Assembly (NCBI GenBank): GCA_030686995.1
Contig: CM060696.1
Span: 112,154,949-112,218,948 of the forward strand
Source: Artemisia argyi
Lineage: Eukaryota > Streptophyta > Magnoliopsida > Asterales > Asteraceae
Direction: 5' to 3'
DNA length: 64,000 nucleotides
Shown: piece after piece, positions 1-11,015 of the stretch
How positions within the stretch are numbered: the first letter of the stretch is position 1
Layout of the letters: each line of letters starts with the position of its first letter
Made by a program: the position numbers and the translations under genes
The notes under the pieces: model-generated
Told to the model about the DNA's origin: nothing
The model's input: the letters and a program-made list of their open reading frames with translations, nothing else
The model's database searches: none

Positions 1-896
1 GGATCATATCGGGATTGTAAGATCCTATGAAAATATATATTTTTGTATAGAGGTTGTAGTTTCATATTTTATATAATATTTCATATGTTAAATGAATGAT
101 AAAAGAAAAAAGTTATATGTTCAAGTACCATAGTAGTAGAATATTAGAGATATTGCAATGCATACTTGCATAAAGTTACTACATACGTGGACCTACTTCT
201 TGCTTCAATGTTTTTGATTATAGCTTTTTTTGTGATAACATTTAGATTATTGCAAATAGATAGTGTTAATTTCTTGGTATGTGATTCTGTGACTTTTTTG
301 TTACAATATATAGATTAATGCAACAATAAATGGATTGTATCTGAAAATGGAACGACATAATTTATAATAGAGGGAAACACAATATTTTTTTTCTTGATGA
401 ATACATAAATTAAATTAGGATATTATGATAATATTACCGAATTAGCATATAGTTCATGAAAATATGTAACATAAAATAAATTATGAACAAAATTAGGTCA
501 AGTATCTAGATGATTTACTTCAAAAACGAGCTTCTCACATGTTACAAAGCACAAAGTCATTTTTCATAATAAACCCAAAAAGACACATCTAAACTATTTC
601 TAAATAGTTAATTAAAGCATAACGATTTGACACTCATTAATCTTGAAAAAGACAATCAATTAATAACACAAAATAATAGCTTTCATGAAGAATTCTTAGC
701 CATTAAGGCTATACAACACGTGTTTATGCTTAATAAGTTAATATAGCAAAAAAAAAAAAAAAAGGGTTTATAATAGGATCCAATCCTAAATGATGCTACG
801 ATCCTAGTCGCGAATTACGATCTTGTTAAGATCCCAATCTTTTTGTGTGTAGGATCGTACGATCCTACGATCAGGATCGCGATTTTGACAACCATG
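1..896. mobile_element. Right part of an hAT-like non-autonomous element
   Basis: The right edge (about 765-896) is rich in short inverted copies of GATCCTACGATC and ends in GATTTTGACAACCATG. The first bases of the window carry the same GATCCTA-type words, as expected if the left terminus lies just outside the window. The reverse complement of the right end begins CATGGTTGTCAAAATCGCG, which resembles hAT-type terminal repeats. The interior is AT-rich, has no reading frame worth reporting, and contains a short A tract near 751-765. No target duplication can be checked because the left end is missing. Confidence 0.4.
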
Positions 897-2070
897 GTAT
901 ATACTATTAAAATTAAAATTCCATTTTCCTTTTGAACGAACGAAAAAAAAGAGAAGCTAAATGGATCCAAAAGTGATTCAAACCAACATAGTTATAAAAT
1001 AAATTATAGGTTAATTAACTGATAAAAGTTTATGATCTCGGTAACTTCAGAACAACTATAAACAACTCAATTCCTTAGGAATTTCATATGAATACATTAA
1101 AGTTTCATATATTGATTTAAAAACATTGTACATTATGCATTCAATGGTTATATTATGAATATATATAAAAATTAATAATGAAAAGAGTATGAAATTTTCC
1201 CTTTACAAAATCCCAAGTTAAAATATTTGTTTGAAGACCACTCAATCGATCAATCAACCATGTTAATGGAAGATTTATGAAACCATTATTCCATATCAAT
1301 CTTCTTGCATATCTTCTCATTCGGTTCTTTTACTCTTGCATACAACGCACTAGAAGCTGCCGGTTTATGATCTGGAAAATGAATTAGTGAATCTTCTATG
1401 TTATTATTTTCATTTTCTTCATCATTTCCACTATTGTATGTGTCAAGATACATGCCTTCCCCTTCCTCCCCTGAAGATAAATGGTTTTATTATTTAAGTA
1501 AAATCGTTATATACAAATCTCTTATAAACTTGAAATAGTTTGACCTATGTGGTCAAGATGACTAATATATAACATTTTGTATTGTCTATTCAAAACAGTT
1601 CAAAATAATTTAAACACAACACTAAAGTAGAAGGATTATTGTTCAAACATGTAACCAATCCATCTTATTTCAAACTTGAAAATATGGTTTGACCTCAAGA
1701 TTTAAAATATATGTTCTGTCCATACATAAAGAATACAACAATTACGTACCTCACTATCGATCCTCATCTTCAATGGAATATGATGCATCTAATCCGTCGT
1801 ATAGCTCCTCATCACCTTACTCTTTTGTAGTTGCAACATGTTCCGAAAATTATTCATTATCGCAAAAAAATTTTATGAAAATGTTAATATTCAAGTTAGT
1901 TAGCAAATGAATTACTAATAAATAAATAGAAGATCATACGATTTCATATCACAATTTCTTTATTATGGCAAGCAGAGTCGATATATGTGTTGGTGATTTG
2001 AGTGTCATCAATCATTTTATGTAATTGTAATTTACTCGAAGACCAAAGAGATTTCAAGTTAAACTATAAT
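897..2070. other. Unassigned AT-rich DNA, no clear gene
   Basis: No long open frame and no recognisable element end. The only gene-like signal is the short minus-strand open stretch at 1286-1470, listed separately. The plus-strand open stretch at 1689-1910 has no features of a real protein. Confidence 0.4.
1286..1470 (-). CDS. Possible terminal exon, unrecognised
   Basis: On the minus strand a 61-codon open stretch starts directly after a good splice acceptor (TTTATCTTCAG, ending at 1471) and runs to TAA at 1288-1286. Its translation is acidic at the start (glycine, glutamate, aspartate and asparagine rich) and ends basic (KEPNEKICKKIDME). The mixed composition looks more protein-like than its surroundings. 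A second minus-strand acidic stretch lies near 1750-1850, but I could not join the two in one frame. I do not recognise the family. It may be the last exon of a decayed host gene or of a transposon gene, or it may be chance. Confidence 0.22.
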
Positions 2071-2160
2071 ACGGGTGATGCGTGGTTTTGCAACCTTGCA
2101 AAAGGTTTTACCTCTCAAGGGATCTTGAGAAGCTTGCAATCCCCATCAGGCAGTGTACCT

Positions 2161-2192
2161 GACCGTTGTAGTATAGTATAGTGACAAGTACC
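2161..2192 (+). other. tRNA-Asp 5'-half-like stretch in U5
   Basis: On the strand antisense to the LTR, the sequence contains CGTTGTAGTATAG followed by a TATAG repeat and then GTGACAAGTACC. From memory, plant tRNA-Asp(GTC) begins GTCGTTGTAGTATAGTGG and continues TAAGTATTCC, so the match is nearly complete apart from a 4-5 nt duplication. The same stretch occurs at 39210-39241, 46822-46853 (both opposite strand) and 51977-52008. It cannot be a tRNA gene, because the 3' half is absent. Confidence 0.6.
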
Positions 2193-3044
2193 GGGGGATT
2201 GATCGTTCAACTCAAAGAATAGTGTTCGCTAGGGTTAAAACTCAATTAAACTAGGTGTAGAGGTGAGGGATGATTCTTTTTGTATTTTTGTATTTTATGG
2301 AAAGCAAGTAAAAATCTCGGGTTTTGGAATAATGGGCGGAATTAGTTGCTAGTCAACTAATCCAAATTACTACAAATGCAAACAAAATAAAATAAAATGA
2401 CACTAAAGTAAATGTGGAGAAAACGATAATAAGAGAAAATGTGTTTACTTAGATTTCACTACTCCCTAGCTATCTTTTACTGGTTGATTAGTTTGTTACA
2501 ATTGCATGGATGACGGGTTATATTCCTTAATACCATTCGTAGGTCCGTGTACGATCTTCCCTAACTCTATAAGCTTCTACCTCTTCCTATGTCGAGCCGA
2601 CTACTAGCTCCTAACATGGCCTCCTTAGTAGTTACTTATGCATTAAATATAACCAATTTATCGTAGTACACATCCGATCATGTTTCTTAAGACGTTCAAG
2701 CAAGTTACCAATTGAAAGTCTGCCAGTTTTCTTAAGCCTAACATCAAAATCATTCATCCACAACAACTATAAACAAACAACCAACCAACCAATAATCAAT
2801 AACTAAGTTTCATTACATCTAAGCAAACACAAAGAAAACCTAGCCTAGCATGTTAAAGTGAAGACAAGCATAAGATAGAATCAAACAACACATAGACATA
2901 TTGAATGATTATTGAAAAACTTATCTTCAATTAAACATGGATGAAACAAGGGTTTGAAACTCTTAAAAATAAGGTGAAATTCGTCTAGGGTTTCTCCAAA
3001 ATTCTCGTCTCAAAGTTGCACACTAATGAATGAAAAATCAAAAA

Positions 3045-3054
3045 CTATATATAG
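3045..3054 (-). promoter_or_regulatory. LTR TATA box
   Basis: CTATATATAG lies directly downstream (in LTR orientation) of the TGACGSCGTCA array. The same TATA box sits at 38340-38349 and 45947-45956 in the related element and, slightly changed, at 52881-52890. Confidence 0.6.
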
Positions 3055-3065
3055 AGTTTTGAGTC

Positions 3066-3305
3066 TGACGGCGTCAAGAGTAAATTCTGACGCCGTCATA
3101 AATACTATCGTATTGCCTAGATCCAATTCTGACGCCGTCATGTGTAAACTCCCTCTTGGCCGTATCTTGCATTTTGTACGTGACGGCCTTGGTGACGCCG
3201 TCACGTGTAAATCCTCCAAAAACATTCTGGCGCGTCACGTGTATTTTACATATCCACCTCTTTGTCAAAGAGTGACGGCGTCATAAGCAAATCCTGACGC
3301 CGTCA
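3066..3305 (-). promoter_or_regulatory. U3 array of TGACGSCGTCA near-palindromes
   Basis: Six perfect copies of TGACGGCGTCA or its complement TGACGCCGTCA lie at 3066, 3088, 3130, 3193, 3273 and 3295, plus degenerate ones. Two pairs (3066/3088 and 3273/3295) are spaced exactly 22 bp. TGAC/GTCA half-sites resemble plant bZIP (TGA-factor) sites, so this is probably the LTR enhancer. That function is inferred. Confidence 0.6.
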
Positions 3306-3509
3306 GGTACTGTTTTCAGCATGAATTGGAGACTTTGTCGTTTTCTTCACTTTTTCGCTCCAAAAATGTCAAAAATGCTTCCTTTTCTAGATTTCTTCTC
3401 AAAAGTACCTAAAATGACAAAAGGAACGATTTAGGGTAATATTTGATCAAATAATCTCGACTTTGGGCTTAAATGACCCCCTAAAAACGGTACACTTTTC
3501 GTCTCATCA

Positions 3510-4497
3510 ACGGGTTAGGTGGTGCGGAATGCACACTCGTATAAGTTAATTTGGTTTCCAACACAACGTACAAATAGTGGTTATTACCAAAGGGTGTGAC
3601 CATTCACCAAAGGGTGTCACCAAAAGTTGTGAATTTTCACTTTGTGTTTATATAAACACAATTTGGTCTTTTATATGAATAGATTCATATCAACAACAAA
3701 TACAACAAAGTATCCAATGTTTTTGCTCTTATTCATGTGCCTAGAATTAGAGTACGTTCTTGTCTTATGCCAATACGAGTTTCGTGTAACCCAAGGCACC
3801 AAATAAGGTCGAAATATTGTAATAGGAATGTGGATTATACACGATTTAAGAATTATCCAAGCAAACTATGATTATACATGATTCAAGACTTATCAAAATG
3901 TGAGTTCAAGTAGAGAGTAAATTCTCATCTTAAATGTAATAATAAATGGTGAAGATATGAGGAGTCATGTGTGGGTTGTTGAGAAGTATCGAGCATTCAA
4001 TGAACAAGTACAACTACCATTTAATGCTTCCATTGTTGGAAACCTAACAACCACGCTCTTGTGAACATTGATGCTAATTATACACTTTCTTTTCATCAAC
4101 TCATACTTGTCTTAATTTTTCAAGGTTGTGCATTCTCCTACTCATTTGCTTTCTTGAAAAAGTCCCGCCTAAATATCTGAAAGATATTTTATGTAAACTC
4201 CTTTGGCTTGATCTGGTAGGATCAGGACATTGTCGGTCCTTGATGAAATAGAAGAGTTACTAGTCTTAAAGATAGCCAGTTACAATACTAAAGGAGCTGA
4301 ACCAATGGTGACTCCGACCTATGACACTAATAGTTCAAAGTCTGCGAGTCTATATCTTCTTCAACAACAATGAGGAATCAAACTGTAATTGTTTATTATT
4401 CCATTCCTTATTGTGATTCAGTATGTAAGAAGAATCCGTTATGCTCACTTACTACTGACTAAGATTAGGCTATTTCTATATTCAGATAGGGGGAGAT
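3510..4497 (+). other. Non-coding retroelement-like DNA ending in a polypurine tract
   Basis: No reading frame. The stretch holds a direct repeat of ACCAAAGGGTGT near 3588-3622 and a TATA-like TTTATATAAAC near 3648. At its right end a polypurine tract, AGGGGGAGA (about 4488-4496), sits directly before an LTR starting TGTTGGG. The last part is therefore the 3' internal end of the Copia element whose LTR starts at 4498. Where that internal region begins on the left is unclear. Confidence 0.45.
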
Positions 4498-5059
4498 TGT
4501 TGGGTCTGATTTCGACCTAATTGTCTCTGACAAGTATTTAAACATAAAATAGCCTAACTTATTAAGTCTTTGATAAGGATCAGGGAGAACAACACTTACT
4601 CATAAGGATCAGAGAGTAAGATACCCCTTGATGGAAATCAGATGTCTTACTCTCTTATGTTTATCAGAGAGTGTTACTCCCTGATGGTTATCAGAGAGTG
4701 TTACTCCCTGATGGTTATTAGAGAGTGATACTCCTTGATGGTTATCAGTGAATGTAACTCAAATCATTAGTGGATGTAACTCACTGATAAAAGGAAATCA
4801 GTGAGAGTTGTATAAAGCTCAATCATCTGTCAAGCTTCAGGGAAGTCGAAGACCAACTGAAGAAACACTTTGTAAATTGATGCGGTATTAGTGAGTAAAG
4901 TATAAGGAGCTACAAACAATACAAACATCTTTGAGATCCGAAAAATGTCTCAATGACCCTGAAGACTTATCTTTGAAGAGCAACTTAGTCTCTGAAGAAT
5001 AGGCGAGAAACTTTTTGGGAAGATAAGCGAAAGGTCTTATCAAAGGATGATAAAACAAC
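4498..5059 (+). mobile_element. First half of an old Copia-type LTR
   Basis: The LTR starts TGTTGGGTCTG immediately after the polypurine tract and is cut at 5059 by insertion of the Sirevirus-like solo LTR. Because that insertion is flanked by the duplication ACAAC, the sequence resumes at 25690. Its U3 carries a 27-bp tandem repeat (4655-4762). The polypurine tract upstream marks this as a 3' LTR. The 5' LTR is not visible in the window, so its own target duplication cannot be tested. Confidence 0.6.
4655..4762 (+). repeat. 27-bp tandem repeat in LTR U3, 4 units
   Basis: Four consecutive 27-bp units start at about 4655, 4682, 4709 and 4736. Each contains GGTTATCAGAGAGTG and ACTCC with few changes; the unit at 4682 is the cleanest. 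Looser copies extend from about 4572 to 4800. Such repeats in U3 usually act as enhancers; here that is inference. Confidence 0.8.
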
Positions 5060-6091
5060 TGTTAGTGCAAATATTATGATATTTAATCTATACAGCCTCA
5101 TTTGTTTTGATTGATGACAAACATATAACTTGATACCTAACGTAAAATGTACAAGTTACTTGTAATCATATTTTGTCTCAACATGCATTCAACACCTCTC
5201 AACGTCTTGAGTCCTCGTATGCTACAACACAGGTTCGTACATATTTTATGTGGCATTATGATCAAACCCCTTGACCAACCATTTAGAATGTTTAAAATAC
5301 TTTTAGAGTCTTTAAGTATTTTAGGTGTCAAAGTGCACTTTAGATGTCAAATAGAATAAGTGCCACATTAGATGTCTAGGTAATATTAGTAAGTTTACTA
5401 TCTATAAAAATGTGTCTTATAACAATATAAGTACATCAAACATTTTTAGTAACTTACTAAATATTATATAAACAAGTTAATACATTTTCTAGTAACTTAC
5501 AAGTTACTTTCATATACATAGGACATACATATATACACTTACATGTTTATTTCTTAAAATATAAATATATACATTTACATCATGCATTGCATCATCCATG
5601 TAATGTCAATGGATCCTTGTAAGATGTAAGATATATTTTGGTTAGATTTATACACAAGCATCTTAAAGTTGACTTTGAAAGATATGGAAAGATTTTAAGT
5701 AGATTTGGTAGATTTGCTGTCAGGTCCCAAGGATCCCTTTGGGACAACGGACGGAACCCTCAAAAGGGTGCCGCTGTATCCGCGGGTTGATCAGGTAGTT
5801 TTTCTGTTAATAGTAGTCCATTGTTTCACCCATGGTTTTCAACCCACAAGAACACAAATTCTCTCTACCCTTTTAAGCAACATCTAGATCAGTAGAAAAG
5901 TATGTAGAAACACACATTAATCACCTTTTTCCATAATGATCATAATGTTACTAACACTCATTATGTTGTATGCATACACTTGTAATGGTCCTGTGAAGCA
6001 AGCTCAAAGATCATGAGTCACAAGCGTAGCATACTTCCTGATCCACCAAGAAGGTTAGAAGATCTTGAAGTCATCATTTATTAAAGCATAC

Positions 6092-6863
6092 CACTAGTAC
6101 AGATTTGGCCTTTCGTCACACATAGCGTATTTCGAATGGTCACACAACAACATATTTACGTGACTAAATGTACCAGCCTTAAATGGTATGTGGTCACACT
6201 TACTCACACTTTTGGCCACTACTTGCTTAATGGTATGTGACTAAATACCCAAAACAAACATGCTTTGTGTGACTAAATATTACAAAAGGCCACGCAAACA
6301 TAAACTTCATGTGGCCATTAGATGATCAATAGTCACACAAAATACACATTTCTTCACTTTAAACAGCACATGGTCACACTTATTCACACTTTTGGCCACT
6401 TTGTGTTAAATTGTATGTGACTAACTCCAAAAAAATAACACCCATTGTGTGACTAAATCATCACAAACGTCACATTTATTGTACATTCATGTGGCCATTG
6501 GATTATCAATAGTCACACAAAATACACATTTACTTGAATGTATCATCTCAAATGTCACATATATTATATATTTATGTGGCCAAAGGACGAACAATAGTCA
6601 CTCTCAAAAAAAATTCGTGTGACTATAAGGTGTTTACGGTCATTGATAATGACTAATCCAACAAAACTTGTGCCTAATTTGTCACACATATTCGGGGTTT
6701 TTGTCACTCTTTTTCGATGGAAAAGGCCACAAACTCAACAATGTCACCATATGCCACCTACGGTGGCGGGACCTATGGTGACACACAGCGAAAAAAACGT
6801 GTGTGACTATATGCATATCGTCACACATTTTTGGGGTGACCAATACAACTTTTTGTACTAGTG
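6092..6863. mobile_element. Non-autonomous CACTA (CMC) transposon, 772 bp
   Basis: It begins CACTAGTACA and ends TGTACTAGTG, a perfect 10-bp terminal inverted repeat with the CACTA signature. It is flanked by the 3-bp duplication TAC (6089-6091 and 6864-6866), the length typical of CACTA elements. The whole body consists of subterminal repeats of GGTCACAC, GTGTGAC and GTGGCCA in both orientations, the kind of sites bound by CACTA TNPA-type proteins. It has no transposase. The small frames at 6619-6939 are repeat shadows. It sits within the Sirevirus-like LTR. Confidence 0.93.
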
Positions 6864-7857
6864 TACCAACATATGATGATTCAAGGGCACTTGACATCCT
6901 CAATGATTGAAGACTTCTGGTGTGTATTAATTTACACACCTTTTATTCACCCAAAACCGGAACTATAAGACCAAAAACTAACTAATTATGCCAAATATAT
7001 GTTGTTTTTGTGTTTTTGAAAGTGCAGGTACGGATATTAAAGAAAATGACAAAAATTAAGCAAAAATGGCATACACGAGCACGGGATTTTAGAAAGAGCA
7101 TTTAAAGCCAGAGCAGGGGAAGATTTTATCATCAAAGACCCTCAAATTTCATAATATGTCAAGATTTGTCCTTGGAAAAATCTTTCAAATTTGTCAACAA
7201 TGGTCCATGAGGAATCTAAAATTACAAGTTTGGTCCCTACTTTTTACCTAAATCCTAAAACTACCACTACACTACTTAAACCTTACACTTACTAATAAAA
7301 CCAAAACCCTTAACCATCCATAAACCCAATACCATAACCAAGCCCAAAACACCTAACATGAGCCCACCCCTTATTTTACCCGGTCCAGAAAGAAAATGAA
7401 AAATAATAAAATAAGTAAAATCCTTCCCTCCACCTTTTTACCCCGTACATCTCCCCCAAATCATCCCACATGAACCCTAGTTTTACCACACCATTAATTA
7501 CCCACTCCCATAAATAATTACCTTCAATTAAGCTTTCTAGAAGACTAATCACGTGAGAGAAGCATGCCAGGGAGTTGATTAGCTTATGATTGGCCTATGT
7601 GGCAGAGTGGTAGCTCATGATTGGGTGAAACACCTCACCCAATCATTGGATACCTCTTCTAGTAGCTGAGTCACATGTTAGAGAGTGTAAGCACCTGAGG
7701 ATTGCCAGCATGTACAAACCAAGGTCTCTCATTGGTTGTTACACATCATCAGATTTAATCCAAGGACTCTTATTGATTGGAAGAAGCACATATTGATCCA
7801 AGGGACATAATTCGAGCTTCCTGATCCTTCTGATTAAATCCTCATCTCTCCTGAGCA

Positions 7858-7867
7858 GCTATATAAA
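7858..7867 (+). promoter_or_regulatory. TATA box of element A LTR
   Basis: GCTATATAAA precedes a CA/CT-rich start region. The same site occurs in the 3' LTR near 15814. The B LTRs carry GCTATATATATC at the equivalent place (about 18287 and 20928). Confidence 0.55.
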
Positions 7868-9723
7868 GCCCTTTCACTCACTCATTTGGAGCTGTTAGTT
7901 AGCTTAATTAGGAGTAGGGGTAAAATAGAGTAGTTTAGGTTTAGTAGCTCTATTTTAGCTTATTGTACTGTTGTTTTAAAGCTTTCTAATAGTGTAATTT
8001 TCATAATAAGCTGTGTACTCTTACAGTATTTTAATAAAAATAAAGTTTACTTTCAATTCCTGTCAAAGTAATTCTGAAGCTTTCATTCGAATTTTACAAG
8101 CTCTTTTATTCTTTTATAAGCTTTTAGAAGATTAACAATAGTTTTTGCTAGATTAAATATTGTTTTTTCTATTGATTCCATTAAAGTCAAATTTAGTCAA
8201 TCATAAAAGTCAAAGAAGCTTAAGATGGTGATATGCTGATTCAGTTAGGTTTAGATGATCAATTTGGTTTAAGAGGCTTATTGGTAAGCTAAGATGTGAT
8301 TTACACTCTTGATTTAAAGTAAGTCTCCTTCATTCTAAATTTCATTTCAATTTTAGCTTGTAATCTGTCTATGCTATTTGCTTATAATTAAGAGCTTGTT
8401 AGTCATTACTTTTTGCTGTTTTGTATTAATCATAGCTTACTGGTTATATGTTATTCATTTTCCTAGCTTCAATAGGTATCTAGTAGCTTATGATGGTTAC
8501 AGTCATGACATAAGGGTATGTTTGGATGTGTTTGACTTCTGATGTCAAACTTGTTTCTGGTATAAATTGAAGTTTCACTTAGGAGTAATTTGATAAAATA
8601 GATAGTTTAGAGGTGTTTAGCATTTGTTTCAAGTAGTTTGGTAGCTTTTGCATTTGTGGATTGAATTTTGGTTCATATAACAGCCTAGATTAGATCATAC
8701 AGGATTTAGTAGTCTTGTTGCATAATAGTGTTAAAATTTAGTCTAGTATTGCATTAGTAGGAGTGCTGTATTATTAGTTTTAGTACCATTAGTATGCCTG
8801 TTCCCTCACACCAGTTAACTATCCCACATCTGATGCTATAACAAGCTAAATTAAGCTCCTCATTGTGCCATTTCTATTGTTTGCTTATTCCTTGCTAGAT
8901 TGGTTATGTAGTTTTAGTAATTTTACTTAGTATCTTGTAGGTTATTAGTTTGTGCTTCAGCTATTTTTTTTGCCCATTCAGTCACTTTATCCCCTGCACC
9001 ATATACATATCTGTCCATTTCTTCCACTTGATAGCTCTCATTTTGCTTATTTGCTTGATTATTTGATTTTTGATGTTCTGGAAGGCTGTAGTTCTAGCTT
9101 ATTAAATATGTGCTTCATTTCACTTCTGCGCTTATTCCATTTGCTTAAATTGTACCTGCAAATCAGCCCTTAGGCCTGCTCTTTCCTTACTCACTCAACT
9201 GTCCCAACAGTCTCACTTAGTAGCTCGGTATAAGCTCATTTTGTTCATATTTGATTTTATTAGTAGTTTGGTATACTAGCTTCTTAGGATTTGCAGGTTT
9301 TTGATAGCTTGTAGTTGCCTAGTTGGGACTGTTTGGCTTTTACAATTAAGAGATCTTAGATTGTTTCCCTCTTTGTTTTCTTCGTTGTCTTCAGTTGGAA
9401 TTTTTGTTGAAATATTGATGGTTAGAGTGGTTTTAAGATAGACCTAGTAAGATTTAGCTAGTTGGCTCCATTATTATAGCTTTTTGCTCTTATATTAGCT
9501 TGTGTTTATTTAGTTTTTGCTTGTGCTTTAGCTAATAGCTTCTTTATCTAGCTCTATAGTTTAACATTTTAGCTTTTCATTAATTAGTTAAAACTGCTCA
9601 TATTTTCTTATAATTCTGTGCTTAATTTTGAGTTTTACAAAAAGTTGTTTTTAATAAAAGTTGTTATTTTCACTTGCTCTGTAAGTTTTTACTATAAAAA
9701 GCTTAAAAATTAGAAATATTTTC

Positions 9724-9800
9724 CAAAAAGGAGGTACAGGGATTCGAACCCTGGATCTCTAGTTTCCACACAGCACACACTTACCATCTGCTCTAACTTA
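9724..9800 (-). other. tRNA-like remnant antisense in the LTR
   Basis: On the minus strand TTAGAGCAGATGGTAA (A-box-like) is followed about 30 nt later by a perfect B box GGTTCGAATCC inside a stem CAGGG/CCCTG with loop TTCGAAT. Then come TACCTCC and a TTTTT terminator. The acceptor 5' strand does not pair, so a working tRNA is unlikely; it looks like a tRNA-derived insert carrying Pol III signals. In the 3' LTR (about 24117-24192) the stem is mutated (GGATTCGAACT on the plus strand). Confidence 0.4.
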
Positions 9801-10437
9801 GTTTTCTTTACTAGGCCTCTTTGTTTAATTTCTTTATTAGATAATTTTCCTTTTAGTCAAGCTTTCCAAACTGAATAGTTTTTTTTTCTAGCTTATTTAA
9901 AAAAATATTTCCAGTTTTCAAAATTTTCCCATGTTTCTGTTACATAAATAGACTTTTTGAAAATTTTTAGGAATTTTTCACTTTCCATTTGTTATTTCTC
10001 TTGAATTAATTTCTTATTTTTAGTATTTTAATCATAATAAATAATAGAAAAGTCAAAAAAATAATTTTCTTTTTCTGAAAATTCATTTTATTAGAATAAG
10101 ATTTTTAGAAAATTGTTTCACGTTTGTAGGATCATTTTTCAATTAAAGTTACGTTTTATTTTGAACGTTACGTTTTAAATAATCGTATTTGCATTTCCGT
10201 TTTTACATTTTTAACTTTAGTGCATACCTAGCTTGTACAATTTGCATAATTTGTGTTTGTTTGTTATAATTTGAATTACTTGATCCCATATATTCACTTT
10301 TATTCCTATTCACTTCACGAATCACGAACCGAAAATCACGATTCCATTCAACCTTCGTTGGGAGAACGACCCGGGGAAATACTTTCGCGAGTATTTCTTC
10401 GGTAAAATATATACCCGTACTAAAACAATAAATCAAA

Positions 10438-10455
10438 TTGCGCCGCTGCCGGAGA
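10438..10455 (+). other. Primer binding site of element A
   Basis: TTGCGCCGCTGCCGGAGA begins 2 nt after the LTR end. It matches 15 of 18 positions of the site complementary to the tRNA-Asp 3' end (TGGCGCCG then TTGCCGGGGA, recalled). This primer is common in Tat and Athila lineages. Confidence 0.6.
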
Positions 10456-11015
10456 AGTGTGTTAAGAGTTTTTGATTCGCGTGTATTGATTTGTGTTTTG
10501 AAAACATTCCCCGTAAATATTTTGTGAATATTTTCTAAAAAATATAAAAATTAAAAAAATCAAAAACACTTTTCCTAAAGTGTTTTCAAAAATACAAAAA
10601 GAAAGTTATAGCCTCGACTCTCCCGTGGAAGGGAGGGCGTTGTAAACCAAATAAGCCTAACAACATAAGAAAAACGTGAAATTAGTTGTTAATCGGATTA
10701 CTTTAATTCTACAACCGAATAAGCGAGAAAATTCTTTTCTCCCGTTTCGTCGCAAGTAGTTTTGAAGGAAACGATTACAATTAACGTAATGTTTAAAAAA
10801 AGAAAATAAAAGTTTGTGAATTGTTTTTTCAATAAATAATAAAAATACAGAAATATTTTTCTTTTTCATATTTGATTTTCACTTTTATTTTGATTTATTT
10901 TTTTGATACGAAAAACCAAAAAAAATAATCTTCTTATCCTCTTATCGTTTGATTCTTCTTCTTTAACCCTCTAAACCGATAATTCTTTTTCTATCTCCTC
11001 TTATGTTTAATTCTT
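10456..11015 (+). other. 5' leader of element A
   Basis: Untranslated leader between the primer site and the ORF. It is A/T-rich with many short A and T runs. I see no reading frame, splice pattern or repeat of note. Confidence 0.5.

Larger units (their letters stand above)
2076..3509 (-). mobile_element. Athila-type solo LTR (1434 bp)
   Basis: The ends are TGATGCGTGG (left) and CATCA (right), flanked by a perfect 5-bp target duplication ACGGG (2071-2075 and 3510-3514). The sequence is the reverse-oriented relative of the LTRs at 37907-39319 and 45514-46930. They share the CTCGAG inverted repeat, the tRNA-Asp-like stretch, the TATA box and the TGACGSCGTCA array. No internal region is attached, so this is a solo LTR formed by LTR-LTR recombination after insertion. 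Short reading frames across 3010-3286 exist only because the repeated motif lacks stop codons. Confidence 0.92.
6918..10435 (+). repeat. 5' LTR of element A (3518 bp)
   Basis: It starts TGGTGTGTA and ends AAATCA. Positions 2-23 form a perfect 8-bp hairpin: GGTGTGTA, loop TTAATT, TACACACC. The TATA box is at about 7858, giving a roughly 0.94 kb U3 and a very long R-U5. An antisense tRNA-like stretch lies at 9724-9800. This copy preserves the empty sites of two later insertions in the sister LTR: GTTTC at 9363-9367 for B and CTTGAATT at 10000-10007 for the MITE. Open frames within it (for example 8952-9173) are not coding. Confidence 0.93.

Noticed and set aside
3010..3286. Overlapping reading frames on both strands in the solo LTR
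   Set aside because: They arise because the repeated TGACGSCGTCA motif has no stop codon in most frames; composition is repeat-driven and lies in U3.
3066..3305. CRISPR-like regular repeat array
   Set aside because: Plant DNA, an 11-bp near-palindrome with short constant spacers, inside an LTR with target duplication; not CRISPR.
6619..6939. Reading frames in the CACTA element
   Set aside because: They consist of translated subterminal repeats (GTCACAC/GTGTGAC) and extend past the element end.
8952..9173. 73-codon frame in the A LTR and its counterpart at 16905-17117
   Set aside because: Located in the long U5 of the LTR, hydrophobic by base composition, and frame not conserved between the two LTRs.
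9724..9800. Functional tRNA gene
   Set aside because: A and B boxes and a terminator are present, but the acceptor stem does not pair and the copy in the sister LTR has lost the T stem.
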